Shown in pieces: positions 49,754 through 60,855 of a stretch of 64,000 bases of DNA. The position numbers and the translations under genes are program-made. The stretch lies in contig NZ_JAMLFW010000001.1 in the NCBI RefSeq assembly GCF_024256385.1, forward strand, positions 2,604,001-2,668,000, written 5' to 3'. Source of the stretch: Anatilimnocola floriformis (GTDB lineage Bacteria > Planctomycetota > Planctomycetia > Pirellulales > Pirellulaceae). The notes under the pieces were generated by a model, which saw only the letters and a list, made by a program, of their open reading frames with translations, did no database searches and was not told the origin of the DNA. Positions within the stretch are counted from its first letter, which is position 1. Each line of letters opens with the position of its first letter.

Positions 49754-50626
49754 ATGAAGAAAGGGTACGTCTTGAACGCTGTGGAAATCGGATCGGAAAT
49801 ATCAGCTCGCACGCTCGCCCAGCGCGACGCGCTCCTCGCGTATCTACAGCCGCTGGCGAGCGCCGCCGTCGCATTTTCGGGGGGCGTCGATTCGGCTGTT
49901 GTCGCGCAGGCTGCGTTTCTCGCACTGGGCGAACGAGCCGTGGCCGTTACCGGCGTGAGCGCTAGCCTCGCTTCCGGCGAACTGGAACAAGCCCGCGCGA
50001 TCGCCCAGCAGATCGGCATCCGTCATCAGATCGTTTCGACCGATGAACTAACGCGAGCCGGATATGTGCAGAACTCTCCCGACCGCTGCTACCACTGCAA
50101 AACCGAGCTCTACACCAAACTGACCGAGATCGCTCCCAGCTTGGGAGTCGAAGTGTTGCTGAACGGCGCCAACACCGACGACCTGGGCGACTATCGCCCA
50201 GGCATGCGGGCCGCGAGTGAGTTTCGCGTGCTGAGTCCGCTCGCCGATTGCGGCCTGAACAAAGCCGACGTCCGTGAGCTCGCGAGATTGTGGAATCTCC
50301 CCTGTGCCGACAAACCGGCCACGCCTTGCCTATCGAGTCGCATCGCTTACGGCGAACAAGTCACTCCCGAACGCCTGGCCCGCATCGATCAAGCCGAAGT
50401 CTTTTTGAAAGAGCTAGGCCTCGGCGAGATTCGTGTTCGCTTGCATGCTGGTGAATTGGCCCGCATCGAAGTCCCCGTCGCCATCCTGCCACGACTCACC
50501 GAGCCTGCACTTCGCGAGCAAATCGCCGAGCGGTTTCGGTCTCTCGGCTTTCGTTTTGTTACGCTCGACCTGCAGGGCTTTCGCTCGGGAAGTCTCAATT
50601 CGCTGTTGAGTATTTCGAAGTCTTAA
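49754..50626 (+). CDS. larE: LarE-type sulfur transferase for the nickel-pincer cofactor
   Basis: The 290-residue protein has the PP-loop SAAVAFSGGVDSAVVAQAA of LarE, then VSASLASGELEQARAIAQQI, ELYTKL and LLNGANTDDLGDYRPGMRAA. CLSSRIAYGEQVTPERLARI contains the Cys expected to give up or bind sulfur. It also carries CYHC (SPDRCYHCKTELY); that pair plus the later Cys is the set seen in iron-sulfur LarE proteins. LarE adds sulfur to the NPN cofactor precursor. The exact start is uncertain (ATG 49754, or TTG 49772 after GAAAGGG). No larB or larC is seen. It overlaps the next gene by 4 bases at the 3' ends. Confidence 0.9.
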   Translation: MKKGYVLNAVEIGSEISARTLAQRDALLAYLQPLASAAVAFSGGVDSAVVAQAAFLALGERAVAVTGVSASLASGELEQARAIAQQIGIRHQIVSTDELTRAGYVQNSPDRCYHCKTELYTKLTEIAPSLGVEVLLNGANTDDLGDYRPGMRAASEFRVLSPLADCGLNKADVRELARLWNLPCADKPATPCLSSRIAYGEQVTPERLARIDQAEVFLKELGLGEIRVRLHAGELARIEVPVAILPRLTEPALREQIAERFRSLGFRFVTLDLQGFRSGSLNSLLSISKS

Positions 50627-51444
50627 GCCCGCAGTCCCGCACTTTGCATCAGCCGATCGGTCGCTTGATAGGCTTCGGCGACCCACTCGGTAATCTTCTC
50701 CGGCTCGGGTGAATACTCGAGCTCGATGCTGATCGCCCCGTCGATACCGAGTGCTTTGATCTCGCGCAGATAGGGCTCGAACGGCACGACGCCGCGACCC
50801 GGCGGCAGGTCGCCATGCTTCACGCCATCGCAATCGCTGATGTGCACGTGGATCGCTTTCCCTTTTAGTCGCCGCAATTCTTCCGGCGCGACCTTGGCGA
50901 GAACCAGGTGCGAGATATCGATATTGGCTTGCACGGCGGGATGATTGCAGTCGTCGATAAACCGCACCATGTTGTCGACATTATTCAGCAGCGACAAATG
51001 AAACGGCTCGAGCTCGAGTGCGATCTGCAATCCGAGCCTGGCTGCGTAATCGCCTAGCTCGCGGCAACAAGCGATGCCCGTCTTCCACTGCTCGGCCGGC
51101 GGAATGACTTCCTGATTCCAGATGTATTCGCCAAGGACCAGCAGCACGTTGCGGGCTTCGTATTCATAGGCGAGCTCGAGATACTTTTTCACTCGCTCGA
51201 CATGAAAGCGCTGCACGCTCGGATTGAAATCGATCAGCCCGACCGCGACGCAGGCGATCGATACAATCGGCAACTGCAGTCGATCGCATTCGCGCTTGAT
51301 CAGCCGCCGCTCGCGAATCTCAAGATCAAGCGGATCGGCAAAAATGTCGACCGTGTCGAAGCCGAGTTCCTTGGTCTTTTGCAGTCCATATTCCGTCGGC
51401 TGATTGGCCTGCACCCACGCCGAGTTGATCAAACCAAGTTTCAT
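50623..51444 (-). CDS. Sugar-phosphate isomerase/epimerase-type TIM barrel
   Basis: The 273-residue protein is a xylose-isomerase-like TIM barrel (AP endonuclease 2 family). Landmarks are GLQKTKELGFDTVDIFADPL, RNVLLVLGEYIWNQEVIPPA, QIALELEPFHLSLLNNVDNM (metal-binding Glu), HPAVQANIDISHLVLAKVA, GKAIHVHISDCDGVKHGDLP (His-Asp) and GIDGAISIELEYSP. Such proteins isomerise or epimerise keto sugars or inositol-like compounds; the exact substrate cannot be read. It is convergent with larE, overlapping by 4 bases. Confidence 0.9.
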   Translation of the reverse strand: MKLGLINSAWVQANQPTEYGLQKTKELGFDTVDIFADPLDLEIRERRLIKRECDRLQLPIVSIACVAVGLIDFNPSVQRFHVERVKKYLELAYEYEARNVLLVLGEYIWNQEVIPPAEQWKTGIACCRELGDYAARLGLQIALELEPFHLSLLNNVDNMVRFIDDCNHPAVQANIDISHLVLAKVAPEELRRLKGKAIHVHISDCDGVKHGDLPPGRGVVPFEPYLREIKALGIDGAISIELEYSPEPEKITEWVAEAYQATDRLMQSAGLRA

Positions 51445-51463
51445 GTTCCGCCTGCACCGCTTA

Positions 51464-51493
51464 CATGGTCGAGGAATCTAAAGCTCGACCATG
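51464..51493. repeat. Hairpin after the giant surface-protein gene
   Basis: CATGGTCGAG and CTCGACCATG pair perfectly across a 10-base loop, between the stop of the 2565-residue gene and the start of the TIM-barrel gene on the same strand. It could terminate or stabilise the giant mRNA. No T-run follows. Confidence 0.6.
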
Positions 51494-51517
51494 ATAGCAA
51501 TGTTCGCGGCCATGGTC

Positions 51518-54500
51518 TTAGCTATTCGGCGGGATCCGTTGATCTGCTCCCATGCCCACCGCATTAAAGTCCGTCGGGGCGAGGCCTGAGTCGACGACGT
51601 CGGCGGCTTCCCAGCAGAAGTCGTCGTCGCCGAGGCCGCCGAAGAGGTCGTCGTTGGCGCCGTCGTGGGTGATCGGCGCCAGGCCGGTGCTGTTGCTGCC
51701 CGTGCTGCCCCACAGGACCAGCAGCGTGAGCAGGGCGTCGTCGTTGTCGCTGCCGTTGGTGTAGGTCGCGGGGCTGAACGTCGTGGTGTTCGCGACGCTC
51801 GTCCAAGTGCTGGACTCGTTCAGCACGCTGCCGCTGATCAGCAGGTCGTTGCCCACGCCGCCATCGAGCAGATCGGCTCCCGTGCCGCCAAAGATCACAT
51901 CGTTGCCGGCTTCGCCGTAGAGTCTGTCGTTGCCAGTGCCGCCGCTGAGCAAGTCGTTGCCGCCAGCGCCGCTCAGCGTGTCATTGCCATCGCCGCCGTA
52001 CAGACGATCGTCGCCGTCGCTACCGTCGAGAATGTCATTTCCCGCGCCGCCGTTGGCGTAATCATTGCCGCCGCCAGCCGAGATCTGGTCGTTGCCGCCG
52101 CCGCCATAGAAGACATCGTTGCCACCGAGACCGCTGAGAATGTCGTCGCCGCCGGTCGCGCTATTTTGCGGCGTGGGATCGCCGCTGGTCGGGCTGTTGT
52201 CGCCCCAGATCACGTTGTCGCCGCCGCTGCCGTTGATGCGGTCGTTGCCGTCGCCGCCCACCAGCCAGTCGTTGTTCATCGCGCCGCTGAGCACATCATC
52301 GCCACCCTCGCCGTAGAACTCGGCGGGGATCGTGAGATTGCTTTGCGTGATATTATCATTCTGCGCGCCACCATAAATAATAGTCTTATTACTGGCGCTA
52401 TAATTGCCGCTTCCCGCCGTGATCCGCAACCGAACCTGGTTCGGATTGAGAGTCGTGGAGTTCTTCGTCAACTGCACGATGTCGGAACCGGGAGTTGTGC
52501 GGGCAAACAGATCTCCCATCTGCACGTTGGTCAGCTTCCCTTGGTCGACGACATTGATATCTTCAATCTGCGTCCACGTCAAAGGTTGAATGCCAGTCGC
52601 TACTACGGTTCCAGGCGAGAAGGTCGAAACAATCACCGAGTTGGCATTCGGCAGGGCGCTGATATCAATATTATTACGATCGCCCGTCTCATCGCCGAGC
52701 GGCGCGGCGAGTCCCGTCGGTTGACCGCCGTCGATGGCGATCGCCGTGCTGGTGCTCGGACGAATCGAACGCACCGTGCTCGCCACGGCGAGGCCGACGT
52801 TCGTCGCACCGGTGCCGCTGATGCCCGGCGGTTGTTCGCCGAAGGTATCGTTGCCGTCGCCGGCGTGCGGATTTCCCGGCGAATCGCCGTACAAATTGAT
52901 GTTCGTCACACCACTGGCCGTCGCATTCGGCGTGAACAGTCCGGTCCCGCCAATTTGATCCGAAGTGAACAGCAGGAACTGATCGCTGCCGGTCCAGCCG
53001 CTGAGATTAACGGTATTGAGATCGTGCGCCGGCATCGTGTTCACAAACCGACCGTCGATCGAATCATTAAAGGTCGTGCCGGTATAATCTAATACGTCGA
53101 TATTACGAAAGACGACGTCACTACTAACCGTGCTGGTAATGCCATCAATGAAATAGTCCGCCGAGACGCCGGCATTCACCGCACCGATCACTACCGTATC
53201 ACCATTGAGAGTATCGCCGGTATCTATGATCGTCAGCGTATCGGTGTTTCCTAGCAGATTGCCATCGCTGCCATCAACAACCACCGGCCCTTGAATATTA
53301 TCAACGGTGTTCGTGCCATCATACAACTGAAACGAATCACTGCCGGCATTGCCTTGTAAGAGTGCGCTCACGCTGGCGGGTAACGAGCGCAGACGAATGG
53401 TATCGGCCGAGCTGTCGCCGCCAGGAAGTGTTAGTAGATCATTGGTATTGCCGGCCACCACTTGCAGGCTGGTGAGCGTGGCATTGTCGACGCTCACGAC
53501 ATCGATCAGTTCCGCGCCACCGCCGCCGACAACCACCGCGCTGGCGAAACCGCCGAAGGTCGTGGTCGCCACGCCGCCGTCGGCGACAAGTTGCGTCGTC
53601 GGGCCGATGTCAGTCAGCGTGATGTTGCTCGTCGCTGCCGTGCCGGTTGCGTCGACGAGCAGCGTGCCACCACCGCCATTGAGATTGAGTGGCTCGATGT
53701 TCGCGACCGAAATCAACAACGTCGGTGCGCCGATCGTGGGGAAAGTTCCCGGCGCGGCGAGCACGTTCCCGCTGTTACCAGCATCGCTCGTATCGCTGAA
53801 GTAAACCGTGTTCTGCGCGGTGAGATAGTTGATCGTGAGCGAATCGGTGCCGCCTACGCCGCCGTCGAAGTGAATCGAAACATCGTTGGCATCCCAAGGC
53901 GTTTGCACACCGCGGAGCGTTTCGAGCACGAGATCGGCACTGCTATTCAGATGCGAACCAGCACTCACACCACCGCCGATGCCGCTGTTGTTGACGGCAG
54001 GAGCGCCGCTGTTGAACCGCGGCAAGCCACCCGCCGTTTCGGTGATCATCAACGCATCGTTGTCGGTCGAACCGATGATCGTCAGCGATTCGATGTTGGC
54101 ATCAGCGCCGCTGAAAACCGGCAAGCTGTTGACCAGCAACTGCAGCGTATCGCCGGCATTGTTGAGCCGAGCGTCGATGGTATCGGCGACGCCGTTTTGA
54201 TAGCCCGAGAACTTCATATCGAGCACCAGATGAAACGCCGAGCCCGGCGGATCGCTGCTGACATCTTCGATATCGTTGTAGGTGAGCGACGCGGCTTGCG
54301 TGCCAAAGCTGAACGAGCCGTTGCGATCGCCCGGGCCGAGCGTGAGCGTCGGCACGCCGAGGCCAGCCGTATCGACAATCAGTTGATCGCCGGCAGGAAA
54401 CACACCACTCGTCGGCGCGAAACCAAAGATCCGAATCGGCGTGAGCACATCGCCGACATCTTGATCGGGCCGTACGTTGAACGAGTTGCCGGGCGAACCC

Positions 54501-57500
54501 GCACCGACATCGGCCGAGCCGTTGAAGACCGCCAGCGGCGCATCGACATCGGCATCCCACACCAGCGAACCACCAACCCCCGGATCGGCATCGCCCGCAT
54601 CAATATTGATCGTCACGGTCCCCGCGGCCACTAGCACCGCCGTCGCCGGCACCGTCGCATTATCACCGGCCGACAACGTGATCACGCCACCAGCATTCAA
54701 CGTCACCCCCGCGCTCACCGCGATGTTCTGCCCCGTCGTCGCCGCATCGGTCGCCGTCAGCAACACATCGCTACCAACGCCACTCGCCGTCGCATTCTCC
54801 GTGACGCTGATGCCGCCAGCCGTCGTGATCACCAGATCATTGCCACCCGACAAACCAACGACGGCGGACAACCCACCAATCGTGAGATTGCCGGTGTTAT
54901 TCACAAACACGCCGCCGGTGCCGCCCACCGCTTCAAGCGCCGAAATGGTCGCTTCGAGCGGATCGGCACTACTCCCCAGACCAGTCGTCGCCGTAAGCAC
55001 GATGCCCGTGCCGGTGATATTCATCGCCGCCGCATTGTTATCGCTAATCGCGCCAGCAACTGCATTGATCCGGCCATTCGCCGTCGTCACATTGCCCACC
55101 GCTACATTGCCAGTGTTCACCGTCAACGCATTCCCACCGAGCGCGAGCGTACTCGTCGCCGCCCCCGTGAACGCCGACACCGTCTCATCACTGAGCAACT
55201 GCAACGTCGCGCCATTGGCCACACTCACCGCCCCAGCACCATCGGCAATCGCATTCCCCCCCTGCACCTGCAACGTTCCAGCGCTGACCGCCGTCGTGCC
55301 GGTGTAGGAATTAGTCCCAGACAACAACAACGTACCGGGCCCGTTCTTGGTGAGATTGCCAACACCCGAAAGCACACCGCTCAATGTTTTCGTGGCTGCC
55401 GCCGTTGTTACATCAATCACACCGCCACCAGCGTTGATCGTGAAAGGCTTGGCGTAAGTAATCGCACCAGCGCCGTCCAATTGCAACGTTCCGGTCGTCG
55501 ACGCAGTTCCCAAGCTGCCATTTCCAGTCGCAATGATGGCAGCGTTCGTCGCCAGTACTCCATCCTGGATGTTCAGAGCGCCTGTGCTATTGAGGGGCAC
55601 TCCCGTCACGGTCACCGTACCCGCTGTCGATTTGACGATGGAACCCGCCCCATTGATTGCGGTTGTGCCGGAGAGGGCGACCACGCTACCCGATTGCCAT
55701 TGGCTCGTGCTGACGAGCGTGACCTTCACGCCGTCGAGTTGCAGCGTGCCGCCCATGAGATGCACGCCGCCGAACTGCTCGCCGACTTCAAATTTGGCGA
55801 CGCCGCCCGTGTTGATCGTGATGAAGGTCGCATCGGGCAAGTTCGGATTGCCAGCGCCACCCGCGCCAAACTCGAATCGGCCGCCATTGTTCACCACGAT
55901 GCTGACGGCGTTGAAGTTGTGCGTGCCGGACGGATTTTCGACGCGGAATGTGCCGCCGTTGATCGTCGTCGTGCCGGTGTAAGTGCTGTTGCTGCGATGC
56001 ACGATCGTGCCGCTGGTGACGACGATGGCACCCGTGCCGGTGAGCACATTGTCGACGTTGTAGGTGTTCGAGCGGTTGAACTCCAACGTCGTCGAGGCCG
56101 CGATCGCGACGTTCCCCGAGCCGAGCGTTCCCGTCGTTCCGCCGTTGCCAATCGTCAAGCGGCCGGCGCTCAGCGTCGTCGCGGCGTAGGTATTGGTGCC
56201 GGTCAGCGTGAGCGAACCAGCGCCCGCTTTCGTCAGACCGCCAGCGCCGATGATGTTGCCGTCGAGTTGACTGGCGGTGCCGGTGTTCGTGATCGAGAGA
56301 CCGGTGCCGGTTGAAATCGTTGCCGCTGCCGCGGAGTTGATATTCACGGTCGTGACGTTGAGCGCGCCGGCCACCGTCGTCGCGCCGTTGAAGTTCACTA
56401 CGTCGGTGCCAGTGCCCGTATTGATCGTGAGATTGGTGTTCGCGTGAGCATTGCCCGCCGAGGCGACCGTGACGGTATCGTTGCCGTTCACCGTGGTCGT
56501 GTTGATGACCAAGTTGGTGTTATTCCAAAACGCCGCCGATTCGATGGCCACGGCATTGCTGGTGCCAGAAACGCGAAGGGCTTGATTCGTGCCGCCGGAA
56601 AGGAAGTCGACGCCGCTTTGCACGGTCAGCACATCGTCGGCGCCAGGCAGCGTCAACGTTGCTGTGGCCATGCCGGCGATATCGACCGGAGTTAGCGCCA
56701 CGAAGTTAATAGTACCGACGGAGGTTACCACGGTGCCATCGCCGGTGGTCGTCGCGCTCGGCGTGTACGTCGCCGTTTCGGTACCGCTGCCGATCACAGC
56801 CAAGCCATCGGCGCCAGCGCCGCCGTCGTATTCAATGCCGCCGGCGGGAATCGAATCGCCAGCGAGATTTACCGTCAACGCGTCAGTACCATCCATCAAG
56901 TTGACGAAGATTTTTCCCGTCACGCTGGCAAAGGGTACTTCGATCGTGTTGGCATTAATTTGGATCGCACCCACGCCAGCCGTCAGCGGCTGCAACGAGT
57001 CGTTGACTCGAATGTTCGCCCCAACGCGTGAGATGGTGACATTATTATTCGCGCTCCCCAGAGTGTCTTGAATCAACAGATTGCCGAGGCCGTCGACGCC
57101 GACTTCGGGCTTAGGAATGAAGATGAACGAGACGACGCCCTCGGTGGCCAGCGGATCTTCCAGCGTGGAGCCGGGGACGTCACGCGTTTGAATTTCCCAG
57201 CCAGTTCCGTTGGCCTGGTAGCTGACGATATTGTCAACGTTGTTCGTCTCGCCACCTTCCGGCGAGATGATCAAGATGCCGGTCGAGGGCGTTTCGCCAG
57301 GAATGGTGAGTTGATAAGTGCCGACTCCAGTCTTCGCGACACTCGTCGTACCCGAACGAGTGGCGGCCGTGATCGAGCCGTTGCCCAGGATGCGGCCGGA
57401 TACATAGCGAGGATCGCCAGCGGGGATGTAAACGAAAGAAGCGGGATCGGCTTCTGTGCCGGCGCCGTTGGTGCCGTTGTCACGCGAGAGAATCGTCCAC

Positions 57501-59215
57501 GTACCATCGGCGTTGGGACGCGACAGCGAGTAATTGTCTTCGTTGTTGGGTTGCGTCACGAGCAGCACGCCGCTCGATTGCGAGTTAATGCCCATCGAGG
57601 TGAGATTGACGGTGGTCAAACCGCCGCCGGCATCGATCACGTGTGTTCCCACGGCCAAACCCGGCGAAGAACTCACGAGCGTGTCGTTCACCGCGCCATT
57701 GGCATCGGCCGCATTCTTAAACACCGCGCCAATCCAATTATTGGCGTAGTCGAAATAGGCTCCCGAAAAATTCACGTTCCATTCGCCGCCGGCCGGGGCA
57801 TCGGAGATCGGCACGAAGTAATCACCGGCAGCAACTTCCGTCGCAGGCGTGGCGTAAATCGTCCCCAGCGTATCGCCGAAGGCGTTGTTGTTGCGGCCGT
57901 TCTCCGAGATGCTCGTCATCAGCACACCGCCGGCGACGTTCGTGCCGATCGGTTTCGTCTGCACGTTGAAGTCGCCGCGATTCGAGCCGGCGAAAACCAC
58001 GAAATCGCCCGTCGCCTGCGAGACCGTGGCATCGACCGAAGTGACTGCGTTGCCGGTGTCGTTTTGCACAACGGCGACATCGGCCGCTGAAATAACTCCC
58101 TTCGGCGGCAGCGGTGCAGCCAGCGGCAGGAACGCAAACGAAGCCAGCGGTATGGCGCCAATGTCTTGCAAACCAGCGCTCGGCAAGTCGCGCGTTTGAA
58201 TGATCCAGCCGTTACCGCTGGCTTGATACGTCACGATATTGTCGACATTGCCGCCGGTGCCGCCCTCAGGCGACATCAGCAACACACCCGAGGTCGGACT
58301 TTGACCGGCGATATCGAGACGATATTGTCCGCCGCCGATTTCACGCAGCGTGTAACCGCCGCTGTTCAGCAAACCTTGTCCGTCGCCATTGAACTTTCCA
58401 GACACCACTCCTGTACTGCGCGGAATAAACACAAACGAAACGGAATCGGCTTCGTACGCGGCTGCATCGGCGCCGTTGTCGTGGTCATAGATGGTCCAGG
58501 TCCCGTCAAGGTTCGCTTGCACGAGCGCAAAATTGTCTTCATCCTTTGCGCTCGATACCAGCAACACGCCATCCGTTTGCGAGTTGATTCCGAGGCTCGT
58601 CAAGTTGACCGTATATTGTCCGCCGCCGGCATCGACAAAGTGCGTGCCGAGAGCCAGGCCGGGGCTGCCGATCAGCGAAGTGATTACGCCGCCGTTCGTG
58701 CTGTTGAGGGCCGTGCCGCCGATCCAACCATTCGCGAAGGGAAAGTATCCCGCTGCCACGTTGGTGTTGTATTCCGCGCCGGTCGTGGCCAGCGGACCTG
58801 CCTCCGACACAGAGATCGACAGGCCAGCAGCGAGACTCGTCGTGGCGCTGGTGGCATAGCGCAAGCCCCCAACTTCGCCGTTGTCGCGACCATTTTCGCG
58901 AATGCTCGAAATCAACACACCGCCGGCTAGGTCATCGGCTGCGCTGCTGCCGATCTGCACGTTGTAATCGCCGCGGGTCGAGCCTGCGCGAATGGCAAAG
59001 TCGGCAGTGGCCTGCGCGAGCGATAGCGTTACCGAGGCTGCCGTATCGGCCGTGTCGTTTTGCACGACGGTGATGTTCGCCGCTGAGTAAGGGAGCGTGG
59101 CCATCAGATTGCGTGGTTCGAGCGTCTCGAAAAACGCCCGCCGCCGCTGGTTCTCGAGATTCCTGTTTTGCTTCGGGCGGTGCGCAGTGGTAGCCATGAT
59201 TTTGGGACGATTCAT
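51518..59215 (-). CDS. Giant LEPR-type surface protein with RTX repeats, 2565 residues
   Basis: I start at ATG 59215; an ATG at 59197 or 59341 is possible. Residues 1-40 end in [15 protein letters not shown], the LEPR-XLL motif of giant planctomycete proteins. Residues about 47-378 and 379-705 are two copies of a module, each holding the pattern GVLL...DN...W.I..RD...SF.F.P twice. From about 960 to 1320 there are autotransporter-associated strand repeats ([40 protein letters not shown]). A long beta-rich region follows. At about 2290-2460 there are calcium-binding RTX nonapeptides ([35 protein letters not shown]). It is probably exported and surface-bound; no type I secretion genes are adjacent. 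Confidence 0.92.
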   Translation of the reverse strand: MNRPKIMATTAHRPKQNRNLENQRRRAFFETLEPRNLMATLPYSAANITVVQNDTADTAASVTLSLAQATADFAIRAGSTRGDYNVQIGSSAADDLAGGVLISSIRENGRDNGEVGGLRYATSATTSLAAGLSISVSEAGPLATTGAEYNTNVAAGYFPFANGWIGGTALNSTNGGVITSLIGSPGLALGTHFVDAGGGQYTVNLTSLGINSQTDGVLLVSSAKDEDNFALVQANLDGTWTIYDHDNGADAAAYEADSVSFVFIPRSTGVVSGKFNGDGQGLLNSGGYTLREIGGGQYRLDIAGQSPTSGVLLMSPEGGTGGNVDNIVTYQASGNGWIIQTRDLPSAGLQDIGAIPLASFAFLPLAAPLPPKGVISAADVAVVQNDTGNAVTSVDATVSQATGDFVVFAGSNRGDFNVQTKPIGTNVAGGVLMTSISENGRNNNAFGDTLGTIYATPATEVAAGDYFVPISDAPAGGEWNVNFSGAYFDYANNWIGAVFKNAADANGAVNDTLVSSSPGLAVGTHVIDAGGGLTTVNLTSMGINSQSSGVLLVTQPNNEDNYSLSRPNADGTWTILSRDNGTNGAGTEADPASFVYIPAGDPRYVSGRILGNGSITAATRSGTTSVAKTGVGTYQLTIPGETPSTGILIISPEGGETNNVDNIVSYQANGTGWEIQTRDVPGSTLEDPLATEGVVSFIFIPKPEVGVDGLGNLLIQDTLGSANNNVTISRVGANIRVNDSLQPLTAGVGAIQINANTIEVPFASVTGKIFVNLMDGTDALTVNLAGDSIPAGGIEYDGGAGADGLAVIGSGTETATYTPSATTTGDGTVVTSVGTINFVALTPVDIAGMATATLTLPGADDVLTVQSGVDFLSGGTNQALRVSGTSNAVAIESAAFWNNTNLVINTTTVNGNDTVTVASAGNAHANTNLTINTGTGTDVVNFNGATTVAGALNVTTVNINSAAAATISTGTGLSITNTGTASQLDGNIIGAGGLTKAGAGSLTLTGTNTYAATTLSAGRLTIGNGGTTGTLGSGNVAIAASTTLEFNRSNTYNVDNVLTGTGAIVVTSGTIVHRSNSTYTGTTTINGGTFRVENPSGTHNFNAVSIVVNNGGRFEFGAGGAGNPNLPDATFITINTGGVAKFEVGEQFGGVHLMGGTLQLDGVKVTLVSTSQWQSGSVVALSGTTAINGAGSIVKSTAGTVTVTGVPLNSTGALNIQDGVLATNAAIIATGNGSLGTASTTGTLQLDGAGAITYAKPFTINAGGGVIDVTTAAATKTLSGVLSGVGNLTKNGPGTLLLSGTNSYTGTTAVSAGTLQVQGGNAIADGAGAVSVANGATLQLLSDETVSAFTGAATSTLALGGNALTVNTGNVAVGNVTTANGRINAVAGAISDNNAAAMNITGTGIVLTATTGLGSSADPLEATISALEAVGGTGGVFVNNTGNLTIGGLSAVVGLSGGNDLVITTAGGISVTENATASGVGSDVLLTATDAATTGQNIAVSAGVTLNAGGVITLSAGDNATVPATAVLVAAGTVTINIDAGDADPGVGGSLVWDADVDAPLAVFNGSADVGAGSPGNSFNVRPDQDVGDVLTPIRIFGFAPTSGVFPAGDQLIVDTAGLGVPTLTLGPGDRNGSFSFGTQAASLTYNDIEDVSSDPPGSAFHLVLDMKFSGYQNGVADTIDARLNNAGDTLQLLVNSLPVFSGADANIESLTIIGSTDNDALMITETAGGLPRFNSGAPAVNNSGIGGGVSAGSHLNSSADLVLETLRGVQTPWDANDVSIHFDGGVGGTDSLTINYLTAQNTVYFSDTSDAGNSGNVLAAPGTFPTIGAPTLLISVANIEPLNLNGGGGTLLVDATGTAATSNITLTDIGPTTQLVADGGVATTTFGGFASAVVVGGGGAELIDVVSVDNATLTSLQVVAGNTNDLLTLPGGDSSADTIRLRSLPASVSALLQGNAGSDSFQLYDGTNTVDNIQGPVVVDGSDGNLLGNTDTLTIIDTGDTLNGDTVVIGAVNAGVSADYFIDGITSTVSSDVVFRNIDVLDYTGTTFNDSIDGRFVNTMPAHDLNTVNLSGWTGSDQFLLFTSDQIGGTGLFTPNATASGVTNINLYGDSPGNPHAGDGNDTFGEQPPGISGTGATNVGLAVASTVRSIRPSTSTAIAIDGGQPTGLAAPLGDETGDRNNIDISALPNANSVIVSTFSPGTVVATGIQPLTWTQIEDINVVDQGKLTNVQMGDLFARTTPGSDIVQLTKNSTTLNPNQVRLRITAGSGNYSASNKTIIYGGAQNDNITQSNLTIPAEFYGEGGDDVLSGAMNNDWLVGGDGNDRINGSGGDNVIWGDNSPTSGDPTPQNSATGGDDILSGLGGNDVFYGGGGNDQISAGGGNDYANGGAGNDILDGSDGDDRLYGGDGNDTLSGAGGNDLLSGGTGNDRLYGEAGNDVIFGGTGADLLDGGVGNDLLISGSVLNESSTWTSVANTTTFSPATYTNGSDNDDALLTLLVLWGSTGSNSTGLAPITHDGANDDLFGGLGDDDFCWEAADVVDSGLAPTDFNAVGMGADQRIPPNS

Positions 59216-59388
59216 ATCGGTGTGAATGCTCGAGCAGGGAACGAGCCGCGCTCCGCCAATCGTTTCATCCGCAGGAGAGAGTTGGATGAAAAGGAGCGCG
59301 AAATTGGGAGGGCATCGTGCCCTTTTTTGAATTGCCTTCATGGTACTAGCCGTTGAATCTGCCACAATCCTTATGGCGTTAAGCTTCC

Positions 59389-59469
59389 ATGAAGATTCCA
59401 CGTAGGCCGCGTCAGATTGTCGCGGCGCTGCTCGGCTTGCTTGTCGCGATCGCCTGCATCGCTTGTTAG
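59389..59469 (+). CDS. Possible 26-residue membrane microprotein
   Basis: A short frame ATG 59389 to TAG 59469 reads MKIPRRPRQ followed by a hydrophobic stretch ([17 protein letters not shown]). This is a signal- or span-like sequence with a basic start. It lies in the 296 bp divergent gap before the sulfatase genes, where otherwise no gene is seen. No Shine-Dalgarno is evident. Chance is a real alternative at this length. Confidence 0.3.
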   Translation: MKIPRRPRQIVAALLGLLVAIACIAC

Positions 59470-59511
59470 ACTCGACGCCTCGCTCCCTCTTTTCCCGTGG
59501 AGTTTTCCTCG

Positions 59512-60855
59512 ATGCGATTCTTACTGCTGTTGATTGGCTGCCTCGCGGTTTCGCTGAACTGCACGGCGTCGGCTGCCGACCGGCCGCCGAATGTCGTCCT
59601 CATTTTCATCGACGATATGGGCTACGCCGACATCGGGCCGTTCGGCAATACCGAGGTAAAGACACCGCACCTCGATAAGTTCGCCACGCAGGGGATGAAG
59701 TTCACTAGCTTCTATGCCACACCAGTTTGTTCGATGTCGCGGGCCTGCCTGATGACGGGCTGCTACAACGCGCGGGTCTCGATCCCCGGCGTCCTGTTTC
59801 CCGAGAGCAAGATCGGACTCCATCCCGACGAAGTCACGCTCGCCGAAATCGCCAAGCAAAAGGGATACGCCACGACCATCATTGGCAAATGGCATCTGGG
59901 TTTTCAGCCGGAGTTTTTGCCGACGCGGCAAGGCTTTGATTCGTACTTCGGCATTCCTTATAGCAACGACATGGGAACCAAACCGGCCCGGCCGAACTTT
60001 CCGCCGCTGCCGCTCATGCGGAATGAAGAGACGATCGAGAAGGAGCCCGATCAATCGCAACTCACTCGGCGCTACACCGAGGAAGCGATCAAGTTCATCC
60101 GCGCGAATCATGACAAGCCGTTCTTCTTGTATCTGCCTCATAGCATGATCCACTTCCCGCTCGCCGCGTCGGCCGATTTCAAAGGGAAGAGCAAAGCGGG
60201 CTTCATTGGCGACACGATCGAAGAGATCGATTGGTCCGTGGGCGAAATCACGAAGACTCTCGCCGAACTCAAGCTCGACGAAAACACGCTGGTGATCTTT
60301 ACTTCCGACAACGGGCCCGCGGGGCGAGCCGCGCCGCCGTTTCGCGGCAACAAAGGGACGGTGTTCGAGGGCGGCGTGCGCGAGCCGTGCATCATGCGTT
60401 GGACCGGCAAGATTCCCGCCGGCACGACCTGCAATCGCATCGCGGGAAATATCGACGTACTCCCCACGATGACGAAGTTGATCGGCGCAGAGCCGCCGAA
60501 AGATCGCCAGCTCGATGGCCGAGACATCAGCTCGCTGCTGCTAGATCCGCAAGCACCCGCCGTGCGCGAGTCGCATCTGTACTTCAACGCCGCGATGAAC
60601 CTCGTCGCCATTCGCAACGGCGACTGGAAACTCTTCCTCAACGGCCTGCCTGTAGCCGCGAACGCCAAGCAAGAAGCGAAAAAGAAGAACGCCGATACGA
60701 CGCCCGTTCTCTTCAATCTGACAAACGACATCGCGGAGAAGACCAACGTCGCCGAGGCCAATCCCGAAGTCGTGAAGCGGCTGCAAGAGATCGCCGAAAA
60801 AATGCACGCCGAAATCCAAACCAACAAGCGTCCCGCCGGAAAGGCCAAAGAATAA
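59512..60855 (+). CDS. Secreted sulfatase 1, atypical CxMxR active site
   Basis: From ATG 59512 the 447-residue protein has a signal peptide ([20 protein letters not shown]). The alkaline-phosphatase-like sulfatase fold follows: [20 protein letters not shown] (metal Asp pair), [20 protein letters not shown] (active site), [28 protein letters not shown] and [20 protein letters not shown]. The usual modification motif is C-x-P/A-x-R, but here Met occupies the Pro/Ala place. It would remove sulfate from a sugar or aryl ester outside the cytoplasm. Its stop overlaps the ATG of the next sulfatase by one base. Confidence 0.92.
   Translation: MRFLLLLIGCLAVSLNCTASAADRPPNVVLIFIDDMGYADIGPFGNTEVKTPHLDKFATQGMKFTSFYATPVCSMSRACLMTGCYNARVSIPGVLFPESKIGLHPDEVTLAEIAKQKGYATTIIGKWHLGFQPEFLPTRQGFDSYFGIPYSNDMGTKPARPNFPPLPLMRNEETIEKEPDQSQLTRRYTEEAIKFIRANHDKPFFLYLPHSMIHFPLAASADFKGKSKAGFIGDTIEEIDWSVGEITKTLAELKLDENTLVIFTSDNGPAGRAAPPFRGNKGTVFEGGVREPCIMRWTGKIPAGTTCNRIAGNIDVLPTMTKLIGAEPPKDRQLDGRDISSLLLDPQAPAVRESHLYFNAAMNLVAIRNGDWKLFLNGLPVAANAKQEAKKKNADTTPVLFNLTNDIAEKTNVAEANPEVVKRLQEIAEKMHAEIQTNKRPAGKAKE

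Noticed and set aside
51840-52340. Tandem DNA repeat suggesting a satellite in the giant gene
   Set aside because: The periodicity is explained by calcium-binding RTX nonapeptide codons within an intact frame.
51665-53092. A 475-codon plus-strand frame opposite the RTX region of the giant protein
   Set aside because: RTX repeats on the minus strand account for it; the plus-strand reading is low-complexity Val/Ala/Arg/Ile with no start signal.
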